Source: Gemmobacter sp034519525
GTDB lineage: Bacteria; Pseudomonadota; Alphaproteobacteria; Rhodobacterales; Rhodobacteraceae
Assembly (NCBI GenBank): GCA_034519525.1
Contig: JAXHOJ010000034.1
Location: 1 to 64,000, forward strand
DNA length: 64,000 bases
Direction: 5' to 3'
The position numbers were made by a program, and so were the translations under genes. Numbering within the stretch: position 1 is the stretch's first letter; the number at the start of each line of letters is the position of its first letter. Of the stretch, positions 48,000-55,213 are shown in pieces. The notes under the pieces are model-generated. The model saw only the letters and a program-made list of their open reading frames with translations, did no database searches and had not been told where the DNA came from.

Positions 48000-48891
48000 T
48001 GCGCGCGCTGATGCTTGCCGCTGTCCGCTGTGTGCTGGCCTGCCGCTGCCCGCCGCGGCCGAAACCCGCGCAAACGCGCTGTTCGGGGCGTTTGACGTGG
48101 CCTCGCAACAGCCGCCGATGCCGATCGGATCTTATGCCAAGGGCTGCGCGGCCGGGCTGGTGCAGCTGCCGGAAACCGGGCCGACCTGGCAGGCGATGCG
48201 CCTGTCGCGCAACCGCAACTGGGGCCAGCCGGAGATGGTGCAGTTTCTGGCCGACCTGTCGGTTGCGGCCACCAAGGTCGGCTGGGCCGGGCTTTATATC
48301 GGTGATATCAGCCAGCCGCGCGGCGGGCCGATGACCTCGGGCCATGCCAGCCACCAGATCGGGCTGGATGCCGATATCTGGATGCTGCCGCCCGCGCGGG
48401 TGAACCTGACGCGGAGCGAGCGCGAGAATATCTCTTCCATCCCGGTGCGGTCTGCGGATCAGCGCAGCGTCACGAAGAACTGGACGGCCTCGCATCATGC
48501 ACTGCTGCGGGCGGCGGCATCGGACCCGCGGGTGGATCGCATCTTCGTGGCGGCCGCCGTGAAGATCGAGATGTGCAAGACCGCCAAGCGCCGCGATACC
48601 GCCTGGCTGCAGAAGATCCGCCCGGTGGCCGGGCATGACACGCATTTCCATGTGCGGCTGAAATGCCCCAAGGGCGCCAGCGCCTGCCAGACCCAGACGC
48701 CGACGGTGGATGAGCTGTCGAAGGGCGGCAATGGCTGTGACGATACGCTGGCCTGGTGGGTGACGGATTACCTGAACCCGCCCAAGGCCACCAAAAAGCC
48801 GAAAGAGCCGGCGCCCCGTGTGCGCGGCCCGCGCGAATACACGATGGCCGATCTGCCAAAGCAATGCGCCGCTGTTCTGGCAGCCCCCTGA
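47996..48891 (+). CDS. mepA: penicillin-insensitive murein endopeptidase MepA, frame break in signal peptide
   Basis: This is a LAS-family zinc peptidase that cuts D-Ala-mDAP cross-links in peptidoglycan. The mature part is intact from about 48,045: ETRANALFGAFDVASQQPPMPIG, the zinc motif GHASHQIGLDADIWMLP, CKTAKRRDTAWLQKIRPVAGHDTHFHVRLKCP with the second zinc histidine, and cysteine pairs expected of MepA. The best start is the ATG at 47996 (MMRALMLAA), which begins a signal peptide. That peptide continues one frame over (VLCAGLPLPAAA) near 48,022, implying one lost or two extra bases. An alternative in-frame start at 47977 lacks signal character. Confidence 0.93.
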
Positions 48892-48944
48892 CAGTTGACA
48901 GAGCGCCGCGGGGCGCGTAATGCCGCGCCCTGCCTGCCGGAGCC

Positions 48945-48991
48945 ATGAGGGTTTCCGGCCAAGTCTCCGCGACCTTGTAAAAAACGGAATG
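48945..48991 (+). promoter_or_regulatory. preQ1-I riboswitch overlapping the queP start
   Basis: The arms AGGGT (48948-48952) and ACCTT (48972-48976) can form P1. The loop begins TTCCGG, and the tail after P1 is GTAAAAAACGGAA. TTCCG can pair with CGGAA to make the H-type pseudoknot, and the A6 run is the A-minor strand. This is the preQ1-I layout. The pseudoknot would bury CGGA, the only ribosome-binding sequence before the ATG at 48989, so ligand should shut off translation. A separate hairpin (GGGCGCG/CGCGCCC, 48911-48930) precedes it and may end mepA transcripts. Confidence 0.75.
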
Positions 48992-49618
48992 CAAATGTCG
49001 AAATCGCTTCTGCCTGGCATCCTTGCCATGGCGGCCACTGTCGTGGCTTCCAACATCCTCGTGCAATACCTGCTTGGCCCCTGGCTGACCTGGGGGGCAC
49101 TGACCTATCCCATCGCGTTTCTGGTGACCGATCTGACCAACCGCCTGCAGGGCGCTGCGGCGGCGCGGCGCGTGGTGCTGGTGGGCTTTGCCGTGGGCAT
49201 TGCCTGTTCGCTGATCGGCACGCAGATCATGGGCGAATTCGGCCCGCTGGTGACGCTGCGGGTGGCGCTGGCCTCCGGCCTGGCCTTCCTCTGCGCCCAG
49301 ATGGCCGATATCGCCGTGTTCGACCGGCTGCGCGCCGGCAGCTGGTGGAAGGCACCGCTGGTATCCACCCTTGTCGGGTCTTCGCTGGATACGGCGCTGT
49401 TCTTCAGCATCGCCTTTTCCGCCAGCCTGATCTGGATCGAACCGGGCAATGACGTCAGCTGGGCCAATGAAGTATTGCCGCTGCTGGGCTTTGGCCCGAT
49501 GGCGCCGCTTTGGGTTTCGCTGGGCCTTGCCGACTGGCTGGTGAAGCTGGGACTGGCAGCTGTTGCACTTGTGCCATTCCGTCTGATTGCCGCAAAGTTT
49601 ACCGCAGCGCTGGCGTAA
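48989..49618 (+). CDS. queP: queuosine precursor transporter (YhhQ/QueP, VUT family)
   Basis: This is a membrane protein of 209 residues importing preQ0/preQ1, precursors of the tRNA nucleoside queuosine. It has about six hydrophobic helices. The family block LTYPIAFLVTDLTNRLQGAAAARRVV is clear, as are the later TLVGSSLDTALFFSIAFSAS and LADWLVKLGLAAVALVPF. Two in-frame starts exist, ATG at 48989 (MQMSKS) and at 48995 (MSKS). The riboswitch pseudoknot would cover the first directly. No terminator follows within 60 bases. A new promoter-like element starts there. Confidence 0.9.
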   Translation: MQMSKSLLPGILAMAATVVASNILVQYLLGPWLTWGALTYPIAFLVTDLTNRLQGAAAARRVVLVGFAVGIACSLIGTQIMGEFGPLVTLRVALASGLAFLCAQMADIAVFDRLRAGSWWKAPLVSTLVGSSLDTALFFSIAFSASLIWIEPGNDVSWANEVLPLLGFGPMAPLWVSLGLADWLVKLGLAAVALVPFRLIAAKFTAALA

Positions 49619-49624
49619 AAACTT

Positions 49625-49659
49625 TTGACAAACACAAAATCTGTGTCACCTTACCTTAT
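49625..49659 (+). promoter_or_regulatory. promoter with embedded ACACA-N5-TGTGT palindrome
   Basis: A consensus TTGACA (49625-49630) begins 7 bases after queP. Plausible -10 sequences (ACCTTA at 49648 or CCTTAT at 49654) follow. The spacer contains ACACA-AAATC-TGTGT (49632-49646), a palindrome placed where a repressor would block polymerase. It would drive the small RNA/ORF described next. Confidence 0.5.
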
Positions 49660-49687
49660 CGGCAACCATTTGAAAGGAGGTGATCCA

Positions 49688-49744
49688 GTGTCTAGAGTGA
49701 TATTGGAGAGAGGTGTCGGGACAGTCAGGAGGCGTGATTTCTAA
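49688..49744 (+). CDS. 18-codon ORF with an extended Shine-Dalgarno sequence
   Basis: GTG at 49688 opens MSRVILERGVGTVRRRDF and stops at TAA (49742-49744). AAAGGAGGTGATCC (49673-49686) precedes it. This is the full complement of the 3' end of 16S rRNA (GGATCACCTCCTTT), far stronger than any other site in the window, and its GGAGG core is 7 bases from the GTG. The peptide is basic (five arginines, three of them just before the last two codons) with no membrane segment or signal. The stop codon lies inside the 12-bp stem, so a ribosome completing or stalling on the ORF would change the RNA fold. It could be a leader peptide or a small regulatory protein. Confidence 0.55.
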   Translation: MSRVILERGVGTVRRRDF

Positions 49745-49814
49745 GGGCAACCCCTTGGAAATCAATACTCTGATTGGGCTTGAAACCTAACTGGCCCATC
49801 TCCTTGGAACTCGG

Positions 49815-49850
49815 AAAGGGTTGCCGCTTTGCGGCAACCCTTTCTCGTTT
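49815..49850 (+). terminator. strong intrinsic terminator of the small transcript
   Basis: A perfect 13-bp stem AAAGGGTTGCCGC-TTT-GCGGCAACCCTTT is followed by CTCGTTTGAG. The remaining 49851-49993 is AT-richer and probably carries the arfB promoter. I see no gene in it. Confidence 0.88.
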
Positions 49851-49993
49851 GAGAATGATGGATGGTTTGAAAATGGCATCCTTAAAACATTGTCGGAACT
49901 GCGCTTAAAATATGAACAGTTTATGAATACCTGATCTTGCTGCACTTTCGCTGCCCCATTTCCTCTGGCGGCGGTTCACGGTAATGTCTGCCC

Positions 49994-50413
49994 ATGCTGC
50001 GTATTTCCGATACTGTCATCCTCGCCGACTGGGAACTGTCTGAAAACTTCTCGCGCTCTTCGGGGCCGGGCGGGCAGAATGTGAACAAGGTGGAAACGGC
50101 CGTCGAACTGCGGTTCGAGGCCGAACGTTCGCCGCATCTGACACCTGCGGTAAAGGCCCGGCTGAAGAAGCTGGCCGGGCGCCGCTGGACGACCGAGGGC
50201 GCGATCGTGATCCGGGCCGAGGAAACCCGCAGTCAGGCGCGCAACCGCGAACTGGCGGAACAGCGGCTGGTGGAGATGATCCAGCCGCGCTGGTTGCGCC
50301 GAAGCGGCGGATTGCCACCAAGCCGACGCTGGGCAGCCAGCGGCGCAGGCTGGCCGCCAAGACCCAGCGCGGCGAGGTGAAGGCCGCTGCGCGGCAAGGT
50401 GGATGACGAATGA
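49994..50413 (+). CDS. arfB: ribosome-rescue peptidyl-tRNA hydrolase ArfB, two compensating frame breaks
   Basis: ArfB (YaeJ/ICT1) releases peptides from ribosomes stalled at mRNA ends. The start MLRISDTVILADWELSENFSRSSGPGGQNVNKVET holds the catalytic GGQ. The C-terminal basic tail that enters the mRNA channel is split. From about 50,290 it runs in another frame (LVAPKRRIATKPTLGSQRRRLAAKTQRGEVKAA), and it returns near 50,390 after an extra G (GCT-G-CGC). With both corrected the gene ends at 50413 with 139 residues, the normal size, and overlaps the next start by ATGA. As written the first frame stops early at 50380. Confidence 0.92.
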
Positions 50414-51348
50414 CCGAAGCAACCGAGGCGGCGGGCCTGTGGAGCGCCACCCTGCTGGCCGAACTGCGCAACCGCGAGAATGCGGTTTACGCCATCCGCC
50501 TGCCCGATGGCGCCAAGGCCGCGCTGCGGCTGCACCGGCTGGGCTATCAGACCGAAGCCGCGATCCGGTCAGAGCTGTGGTGGTGCGGGGAGCTGGCGGC
50601 ACAGGGGTTGCCGGTGCCCGCCCCGGTGCCCACGGCGGGTGGCGATCTGCTGCCTGCGCTGTCCAGCGGGCGGCGCGCCTCTGTTGTGGGTTGGGTGGCC
50701 GGCGATCCGCTGGGCGAGGCCGGGGTGCCGCTGCCGGGCACGCCGACAGAACAGCAGGCCCGGCACCGTGCGCTGGGGCGGCTGCTGGCAGAGGTGCATG
50801 AGGCGACGGACCGGCTGGCGCTGCCTGCGGATTTCAGCCGCCCGCGCTGGGATATTGCGGGGCTGGTGGGCGAGACACCGTTCTGGGGCCGGTTCTGGGA
50901 TCATCCGCTGCTGGATGCCGAAGCCGCCGCCACGCTGTGCCAGGCCCGCGATTTTCTGCGCGAACGGCTGGCGGATCATGCGCGCGGCGCGGCGCTGGGG
51001 CTGGTACATGCGGATGTGCTGCGGGAAAACGTGCTGGTGGCGCCGGGCGGCCTGTCGCTGATCGACTTTGACGACAGCGGTTTCGGCTTCCGCCTGTATG
51101 ATCTGGGCACGGTGCTGAGCCAGGATCTGTATGAGCCGCAGCGCCCGGCTTTGCAGGCGGCGCTGGTGGAGGGCTATGCCAGCCTGCGCCCGCTGGATGC
51201 GGCCATGGTGCCGGTGTTCACGCTGGCGCGGGTGCTGGCCTCGGTTGGCTGGGCGGCGCCCCGGCTGCCGCTGGATCATCCGGTGCATCGCAGCCACATC
51301 GCCCGCGCCCTGATGTGGGCGCGGCATGTGATGGCGGGCGGCGGCTGA
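50410..51348 (+). CDS. aminoglycoside phosphotransferase-family kinase (APH/ChoK-like)
   Basis: This is a 312-residue protein-kinase-fold phosphotransferase. The catalytic loop is LVHADVLRENVLV (HxDxxxxN) and the metal-binding LSLIDFDDSGFGFRLYDLGTVL follows. The nucleotide lysine is probably in AKAALRLHRLG. This architecture is shared by homoserine kinase-like, choline kinase-like and SrkA-type stress kinases, and nothing here points to antibiotic resistance. Its ATG overlaps the arfB stop. Its stop is one base from the convergent pncB stop, leaving no room for a terminator. Confidence 0.85.
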   Translation: MTEATEAAGLWSATLLAELRNRENAVYAIRLPDGAKAALRLHRLGYQTEAAIRSELWWCGELAAQGLPVPAPVPTAGGDLLPALSSGRRASVVGWVAGDPLGEAGVPLPGTPTEQQARHRALGRLLAEVHEATDRLALPADFSRPRWDIAGLVGETPFWGRFWDHPLLDAEAAATLCQARDFLRERLADHARGAALGLVHADVLRENVLVAPGGLSLIDFDDSGFGFRLYDLGTVLSQDLYEPQRPALQAALVEGYASLRPLDAAMVPVFTLARVLASVGWAAPRLPLDHPVHRSHIARALMWARHVMAGGG

Positions 51349-52638
51349 TTACACGATCACCTCGGCCGCCTGCTGGGCGCCCACGCCGAAGACGCGCTTG
51401 TAGCGCGCCACCTCATCCGCCGGGCCCCATGGCCTTGTTCGGATTGTCCGACAGCTTGACCGTGGGGCGGCCATTGGCGCTGACGGCCTTGCAGACCAGA
51501 CTGAACGGCGCCAGCGCGTCGCCCGCCAGACCGCGGAAATCATTGGTCAGCAGCGTGCCCCAGCCGAAGGAGACCTTGACCCGGCCCGCGAACCGGGCGT
51601 GCAGTTCCTCGATCTTGTCCACATCCAGCCCGTCGGAAAAGATCACCAGCTTGCGCGCCGGATCTTCGCCCCGGTCGCGCCACCAGCGGATCGCAATCTC
51701 GGCCCCCGTCGCCGGATCGCCCGGTCGATGCGCATCCCAGTCCAGCTGGCCAGCCAGTCGGGCGCGTTGCGCAGGAAGCCTGCGGTGCCATAGGTATCGG
51801 GCAGGATGATGCGCAGATTGCCGTCATGTTCTTCGTGCCAGTCGGCCAGAACACGGTAGGGCGCCTGCTCCAGCTCGGCATCGCTGTCGGCCAGCGCGGC
51901 ATAGACCATCGGCAGTTCATGGGCATTGGTGCCGATGGCCTCGATATCACGCTTCATGGCGATGCGGCAGTTCGAGGTGCCGGTGAAAGCCTCGCCCAAC
52001 CCTTCCTGCATCGCCTGCACGCACCAGTCCTGCCAGAGAAAGCTGTGGCGGCGGCGGGTGCCGAAATCTGCGATCTTCAGCCCGTCGATCTGGCGCAGGC
52101 GTTCGATCTTTTCCCAGATCCGGGTCATGGCGCGGGCATAAAGCACCTGCAGTTCGAACTTGCCCATGCCCTTGAGCACGGCGCGCGAGCGCAGTTCCAT
52201 CAGGACGGCCAGCGCCGGGATTTCCCACAGCATCACCTCGGGCCAGCGGCCTTCGAAGGTCAGTTCATATTGCCCATCCACCTTTTCCAGATGGTAGGGC
52301 GGCAGGCGCAGGCCTTCGAACCATTCCATGAAATCGGGGCGGAACATCTGGCGCTTGCCATAGAACATATTGCCGCGCAGCCAGGTGCTTTCGCCGCGGC
52401 TGAGGCTGAGGCTGCGCACATGATCGAGCTGTTCGCGCAGCTCGCCCTCGTCGATCAGATCGGCCAGCCGCACCGATTTCGTGCGGTTGATCAGGCTGAA
52501 CACCACGTTCGTGTCCGGCTTGTTGCGGAAAATCGACTGGCACATCAACAGCTTGTAAAAATCGGTGTCGATCAGCGACCGGACGATCGGGTCGATCTTC
52601 CATTTGTGGTTCCAGACCCGCGTGGCGATATCGACCAT
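51349..52638 (-). pseudogene. pncB: nicotinate phosphoribosyltransferase, two compensating frame breaks
   Basis: This enzyme makes nicotinate mononucleotide from nicotinate and PRPP in NAD salvage. The long first frame (MVDIATRVWNHKWKIDPIVRSLIDTDFYKLLMCQSIF) covers 325 residues, including GTRRRHSFLWQDW and FTGTSNCRIAMKR. It breaks near 51,718 at GMRID. The middle piece (RWWRDRGEDPARKLVIFSDGLDVDKIEELHARF, KLSDNPNKAMGP) is one frame over. The last 20 residues (DEVARYKRVFGV) are in a third frame from 51,427, after an extra G. One loss plus one gain leaves 429 residues, the normal PncB length. Confidence 0.94.
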
Positions 52639-52662
52639 GGTGGCGCCTCCCTGTTCCGCCTC

Positions 52663-52692
52663 TGTCTAGGGCAGAATGTCGATCAAGGTCAA
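52663..52692 (-). promoter_or_regulatory. promoter of pncB
   Basis: On the minus strand TTGACC (52692-52687) and TAGACA (52668-52663) are 18 bases apart, ending 25 bases before the pncB start. GGGAGG provides the ribosome-binding site. Confidence 0.5.
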
Positions 52693-52702
52693 AACGGTTT
52701 AC

Positions 52703-52735
52703 GAAAGTGTCACACGGCTTCTGAAAGTGTCACAC
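52703..52735. repeat. paired GTGTCACAC palindromes 20 bp apart, possible operator
   Basis: GAAAGTGTCACAC occurs at 52703 and 52723. Each copy contains the odd palindrome GTGTCACAC, and their centres are exactly 20 bp (about two helical turns) apart. The pair spans the pncA stop and ends just upstream of the pncB -35 box, a good place for a regulator of NAD salvage. Confidence 0.55.
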
Positions 52736-53315
52736 CGGCGGCGCGCATCTGATCGCAGGCGGTGGCCAGCGTGCCGCCCATGTCGATGCCGCGGCACAGA
52801 TCCATCCGCACCGTCACCGCAAAGCCCAGCCGGGCCGCATCCTGCGCCGAATAGGACACGCAGAAATCGGTGGCGAGCCCGGCCAGCACCAGCGCCGTCA
52901 CGCCGCGGTTGCGCAGATAGCCCTCCAGCCCGGTGGGGGTGCGGCGGTCATTTTCAAAGAAGGCGGAATAGCTGTCGATCCCGGGGCGAAAGCCCTTGCG
53001 GATCACCAGATCCGCCGCATCGGCGTTCAGATCCGGGTGGAAGGCGGCACCCTGGCTGCCGATCACGCAATGGGTGGGCCACAGAACCTGCGGGCCATAG
53101 GGCATGTCTACCTGCGAAAACGGGGCGGCGCCGGGATGGTTGGCGGCAAAGCTGGCATGGCTGGCAGGGTGCCAGTCCTGTGTCAGCACCCGCACCGGGG
53201 CCGCGCGCAGCAGGGCGTTGATGCCGGGAATGATGGCATCGCCTTCGGCCACGGCCAGCGCGCCGCCGGGGCAGAAATCATTCTGCACGTCGATCACGAT
53301 CAGGGCTTCGGTCAT
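52710..53315 (-). CDS. pncA: nicotinamidase PncA
   Basis: This enzyme hydrolyses nicotinamide to nicotinate, the substrate of the adjacent pncB. The 201-residue protein shows MTEALIVIDVQNDFCPGGALAVAEGD with the catalytic aspartate D8 and metal-site residues in TQDWHPASHASF. The catalytic lysine is probably in LVIRKGFRPGIDSYSAFFEN, and the nucleophile cysteine lies in LAGLATDFCVSYSAQDAARLG. The gap to pncB is about 70 bases and carries its own promoter-like sequence, so the two genes may be expressed together or separately. Confidence 0.95.
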   Translation of the reverse strand: MTEALIVIDVQNDFCPGGALAVAEGDAIIPGINALLRAAPVRVLTQDWHPASHASFAANHPGAAPFSQVDMPYGPQVLWPTHCVIGSQGAAFHPDLNADAADLVIRKGFRPGIDSYSAFFENDRRTPTGLEGYLRNRGVTALVLAGLATDFCVSYSAQDAARLGFAVTVRMDLCRGIDMGGTLATACDQMRAAGVTLSEAV

Positions 53316-53428
53316 GGCAGGCTCCGTTCCAATTGCCGCTTGGGTCGCAGGTTCCCCATCGGTAGCAGGCAGAGGCCCCGCGTCAATGCCGCGCTTGCAT
53401 TTCGCGCGGACGCGCGGCAGATGGCGGC

Positions 53429-54346
53429 ATGTTCACCATCGCCGCACTTTACCACTTCACCCGCTTTCCCGATCCGGCTGCGCTGCGCGCACCGTTGCAG
53501 CAGCTTGCCGAGGCGCAGGGCGTGAAAGGCTCGCTTCTGCTGGCGCAGGAGGGGATCAATGGCACCATCGCCGGGCCGCGCGCGGGCATCGACGCCATGC
53601 TGGCCCATATCCGCGCCCTGCCGGGCTGCGCCGGGCTGGAGCATAAGGAAAGTTTCAGCGACGCCATGCCCTTTGGCCGGATGAAGGTGCGGCTGAAGCG
53701 TGAGATCGTGACCATGGGCCAGCCCGATGTCGACCCGCGCGCCCGTGTCGGCCATTATGTGGCCCCGGCAGACTGGAACGCGCTGATCTCGGCGCCCGAT
53801 GTGGCGGTGATCGACACGCGGAATGATTACGAGGTGCAGATCGGCACGTTTCAGGGCGCGGTGGATCCTGGCACCGCCTCGTTCCGCGAATTCCCGGCCT
53901 GGTGGGAGGCGAACAAGGAGCGGTTCCACAACAAGCGCATCGCCATGTTCTGCACCGGCGGCATCCGCTGCGAGAAATCGACGAATTTCCTGCTGGGTCA
54001 GGGGATTTCAGAGGTTTACCACCTGCAGGGCGGCATCCTGAAATATCTGGAAGAGGTGCCCGAGGGCGAAAGCCTGTGGGATGGCCAGTGCTATGTCTTT
54101 GATCAGCGTGTCAGCGTGGGCCATGGGCTGCAGCCCGGCGATTACGGCAGCTGCCACGCCTGCCGCCGCCCGGTGAGCGCCGAAGACCGCCAGCGCCCGG
54201 AATATGAGGATGGCGTGCAGTGCCATCGCTGCGTGGACGAATACAGCGACGCCGATCGGGCCCGGTTCCGCGAACGCAGGCATCAGATGCAGCTGGCCGA
54301 ACAGCGCGGGCAGCGGCATCTGGGCGCCGAACCGCGCGAGCCCTGA
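53429..54346 (+). CDS. trhO: tRNA uridine(34) hydroxylase TrhO (UPF0176, rhodanese-like)
   Basis: TrhO makes 5-hydroxyuridine at tRNA position 34 using molecular oxygen. The 305-residue protein has the N-terminal ferredoxin-like domain (HFTRFPDPAALRAPLQQLAE, SLLLAQEGINGTIAG) and a rhodanese domain with the active-site loop MFCTGGIRCEKSTNFLL. A C-terminal zinc-like cysteine cluster (GSCHACRRPVSAEDR, GVQCHRCVDEY) follows. The start follows a weak site. Twin palindromes follow the stop. Confidence 0.93.
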   Translation: MFTIAALYHFTRFPDPAALRAPLQQLAEAQGVKGSLLLAQEGINGTIAGPRAGIDAMLAHIRALPGCAGLEHKESFSDAMPFGRMKVRLKREIVTMGQPDVDPRARVGHYVAPADWNALISAPDVAVIDTRNDYEVQIGTFQGAVDPGTASFREFPAWWEANKERFHNKRIAMFCTGGIRCEKSTNFLLGQGISEVYHLQGGILKYLEEVPEGESLWDGQCYVFDQRVSVGHGLQPGDYGSCHACRRPVSAEDRQRPEYEDGVQCHRCVDEYSDADRARFRERRHQMQLAEQRGQRHLGAEPREP

Positions 54347-54370
54347 GCCGGGCGGGCCAGAGGGTGGCGG

Positions 54371-54414
54371 GCAAAAGTTTTCGAAAACTTTTGCAAATTC
54401 CTTTGAAGGAATTT
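54371..54414. terminator. two abutting perfect AT-rich palindromes between convergent genes
   Basis: A 24-bp perfect palindrome (left half GCAAAAGTTTTC, 54371-54394) is followed without gap by a 20-bp one (AAATTCCTT-TG-AAGGAATTT, 54395-54414). The stop of trhO is 24 bases to the left. The stop of the convergent lipase is 5 bases to the right. They probably act as a bidirectional terminator. Their AT content stands out sharply from the surroundings. Confidence 0.75.
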
Positions 54415-54418
54415 GGCG

Positions 54419-55150
54419 TCAGCCGCTTCGCCCGATGGCCAGCCTGAGGGCGGCGCCAAAGCTAAGCCCCGGATCAAAGCGCCCCGTCCGCAGGAACAGC
54501 AGGGTCTGCGCAATCACCTGCGGGTCCATCATCATGAACGTATGGGTCACCGGCAGGGTGATGTGATCGGCCATGCCTGCCACGCGGGTGGATTGCACGG
54601 TCACCTTGCCATCATCCGCGCCCGGCAGGATCGCGGAATAAACCGGGTTCAGCGACCGGGCGCCTGCGATCACGCCCAGTTCGAAATCGGGCAGCGGCAG
54701 GGCCAGCGGCACCGATCCGGCGCCGGTGCCCAGCTGCACCCCTGCCGGGCCGTTGATCCATTCAAAGGCGCCCAGATGCCCGAAGGCATCCACGATTTCC
54801 GATCCGTGGTTGGGCGGCCCCAGCATCACCACACGGCCTGCCGCCCCCGGATGATCCGCCATCCACAGCCGCAGCAGGATGCCGCCCATCGAATGGGTCA
54901 CGAAATGCACAGGCCCCGGCGGGCATTGCGCTACGCCCTGCCCGACCACATCCACCAGATCGCGGATCGGCGCCTCGGTCGAGGGGTAGCCCTGATTGAC
55001 CACGGTATAGCCCTGCCGCCCCAGCGCCAGTTCCATCACCACCAGCGAGGTTTCGCTGCGGGCCAGCCCGTGCAGCAGCACCACGCAACCGGCCTGCACG
55101 GCCAGAGGGGCGAAAGCGAAAATCAGAAGCGCCGCGAGGATTTTCCACAT
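54419..55150 (-). CDS. alpha/beta-hydrolase, triacylglycerol lipase-like, exported
   Basis: This is a 243-residue secreted or periplasmic hydrolase. The start at 55150 (MWKILAALLIFAFAPLAVQA) is a signal peptide. The oxyanion strand CVVLLHGLARSETSL, nucleophile elbow FVTHSMGGILLRLW, and LGPPNHGSEIVDAFG with late VTHTFMMMDPQVI (catalytic histidine) place it with lipase/PGAP1-like proteins. A longer open frame upstream overlaps the divergent Nudix gene and is not coding. The substrate is unknown. Confidence 0.85.
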   Translation of the reverse strand: MWKILAALLIFAFAPLAVQAGCVVLLHGLARSETSLVVMELALGRQGYTVVNQGYPSTEAPIRDLVDVVGQGVAQCPPGPVHFVTHSMGGILLRLWMADHPGAAGRVVMLGPPNHGSEIVDAFGHLGAFEWINGPAGVQLGTGAGSVPLALPLPDFELGVIAGARSLNPVYSAILPGADDGKVTVQSTRVAGMADHITLPVTHTFMMMDPQVIAQTLLFLRTGRFDPGLSFGAALRLAIGRSG

Positions 55151-55213
55151 GGGACCAGTCTGCCGCCTTCGCGCCCCATGGACAAGCGCGCGCCATTGCG
55201 ACAGCCTTGCGGC

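Larger units (their letters stand above)
49660..49850 (+). ncRNA. structured small transcript / attenuator-like leader, unknown family
   Basis: About 190 bases lie between a promoter-like element and a strong terminator. In order they hold a GGCAACC copy (49661), a 14-nt Shine-Dalgarno sequence and an 18-codon ORF. Next come a perfect 12-bp stem with loop CAAC (49736-49763) that includes the ORF stop and a second GGCAACC (49746), and a weaker stem (GATTGGGC/GCCCATC, 49772-49801). The terminator (49815-49843) follows, and its 3' arm carries the third GGCAACC (49833). Its 5' arm GGTTGCC can pair with any of the three. I do not recognise a known RNA family. Confidence 0.55.

Noticed and set aside
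49673..49688. Remnant of a 16S rRNA gene on the minus strand (TGGATCACCTCCTTTC)
   Set aside because: Only the last 16 bases of the rRNA tail match. The preceding minus-strand sequence has no 16S similarity, and the plus-strand orientation places it correctly as a ribosome-binding site before a GTG ORF.
50410..51348. Antibiotic-resistance aminoglycoside phosphotransferase
   Set aside because: The kinase fold motifs are shared by many metabolic kinases. The gene is coupled to arfB in a chromosomal setting with no resistance context.
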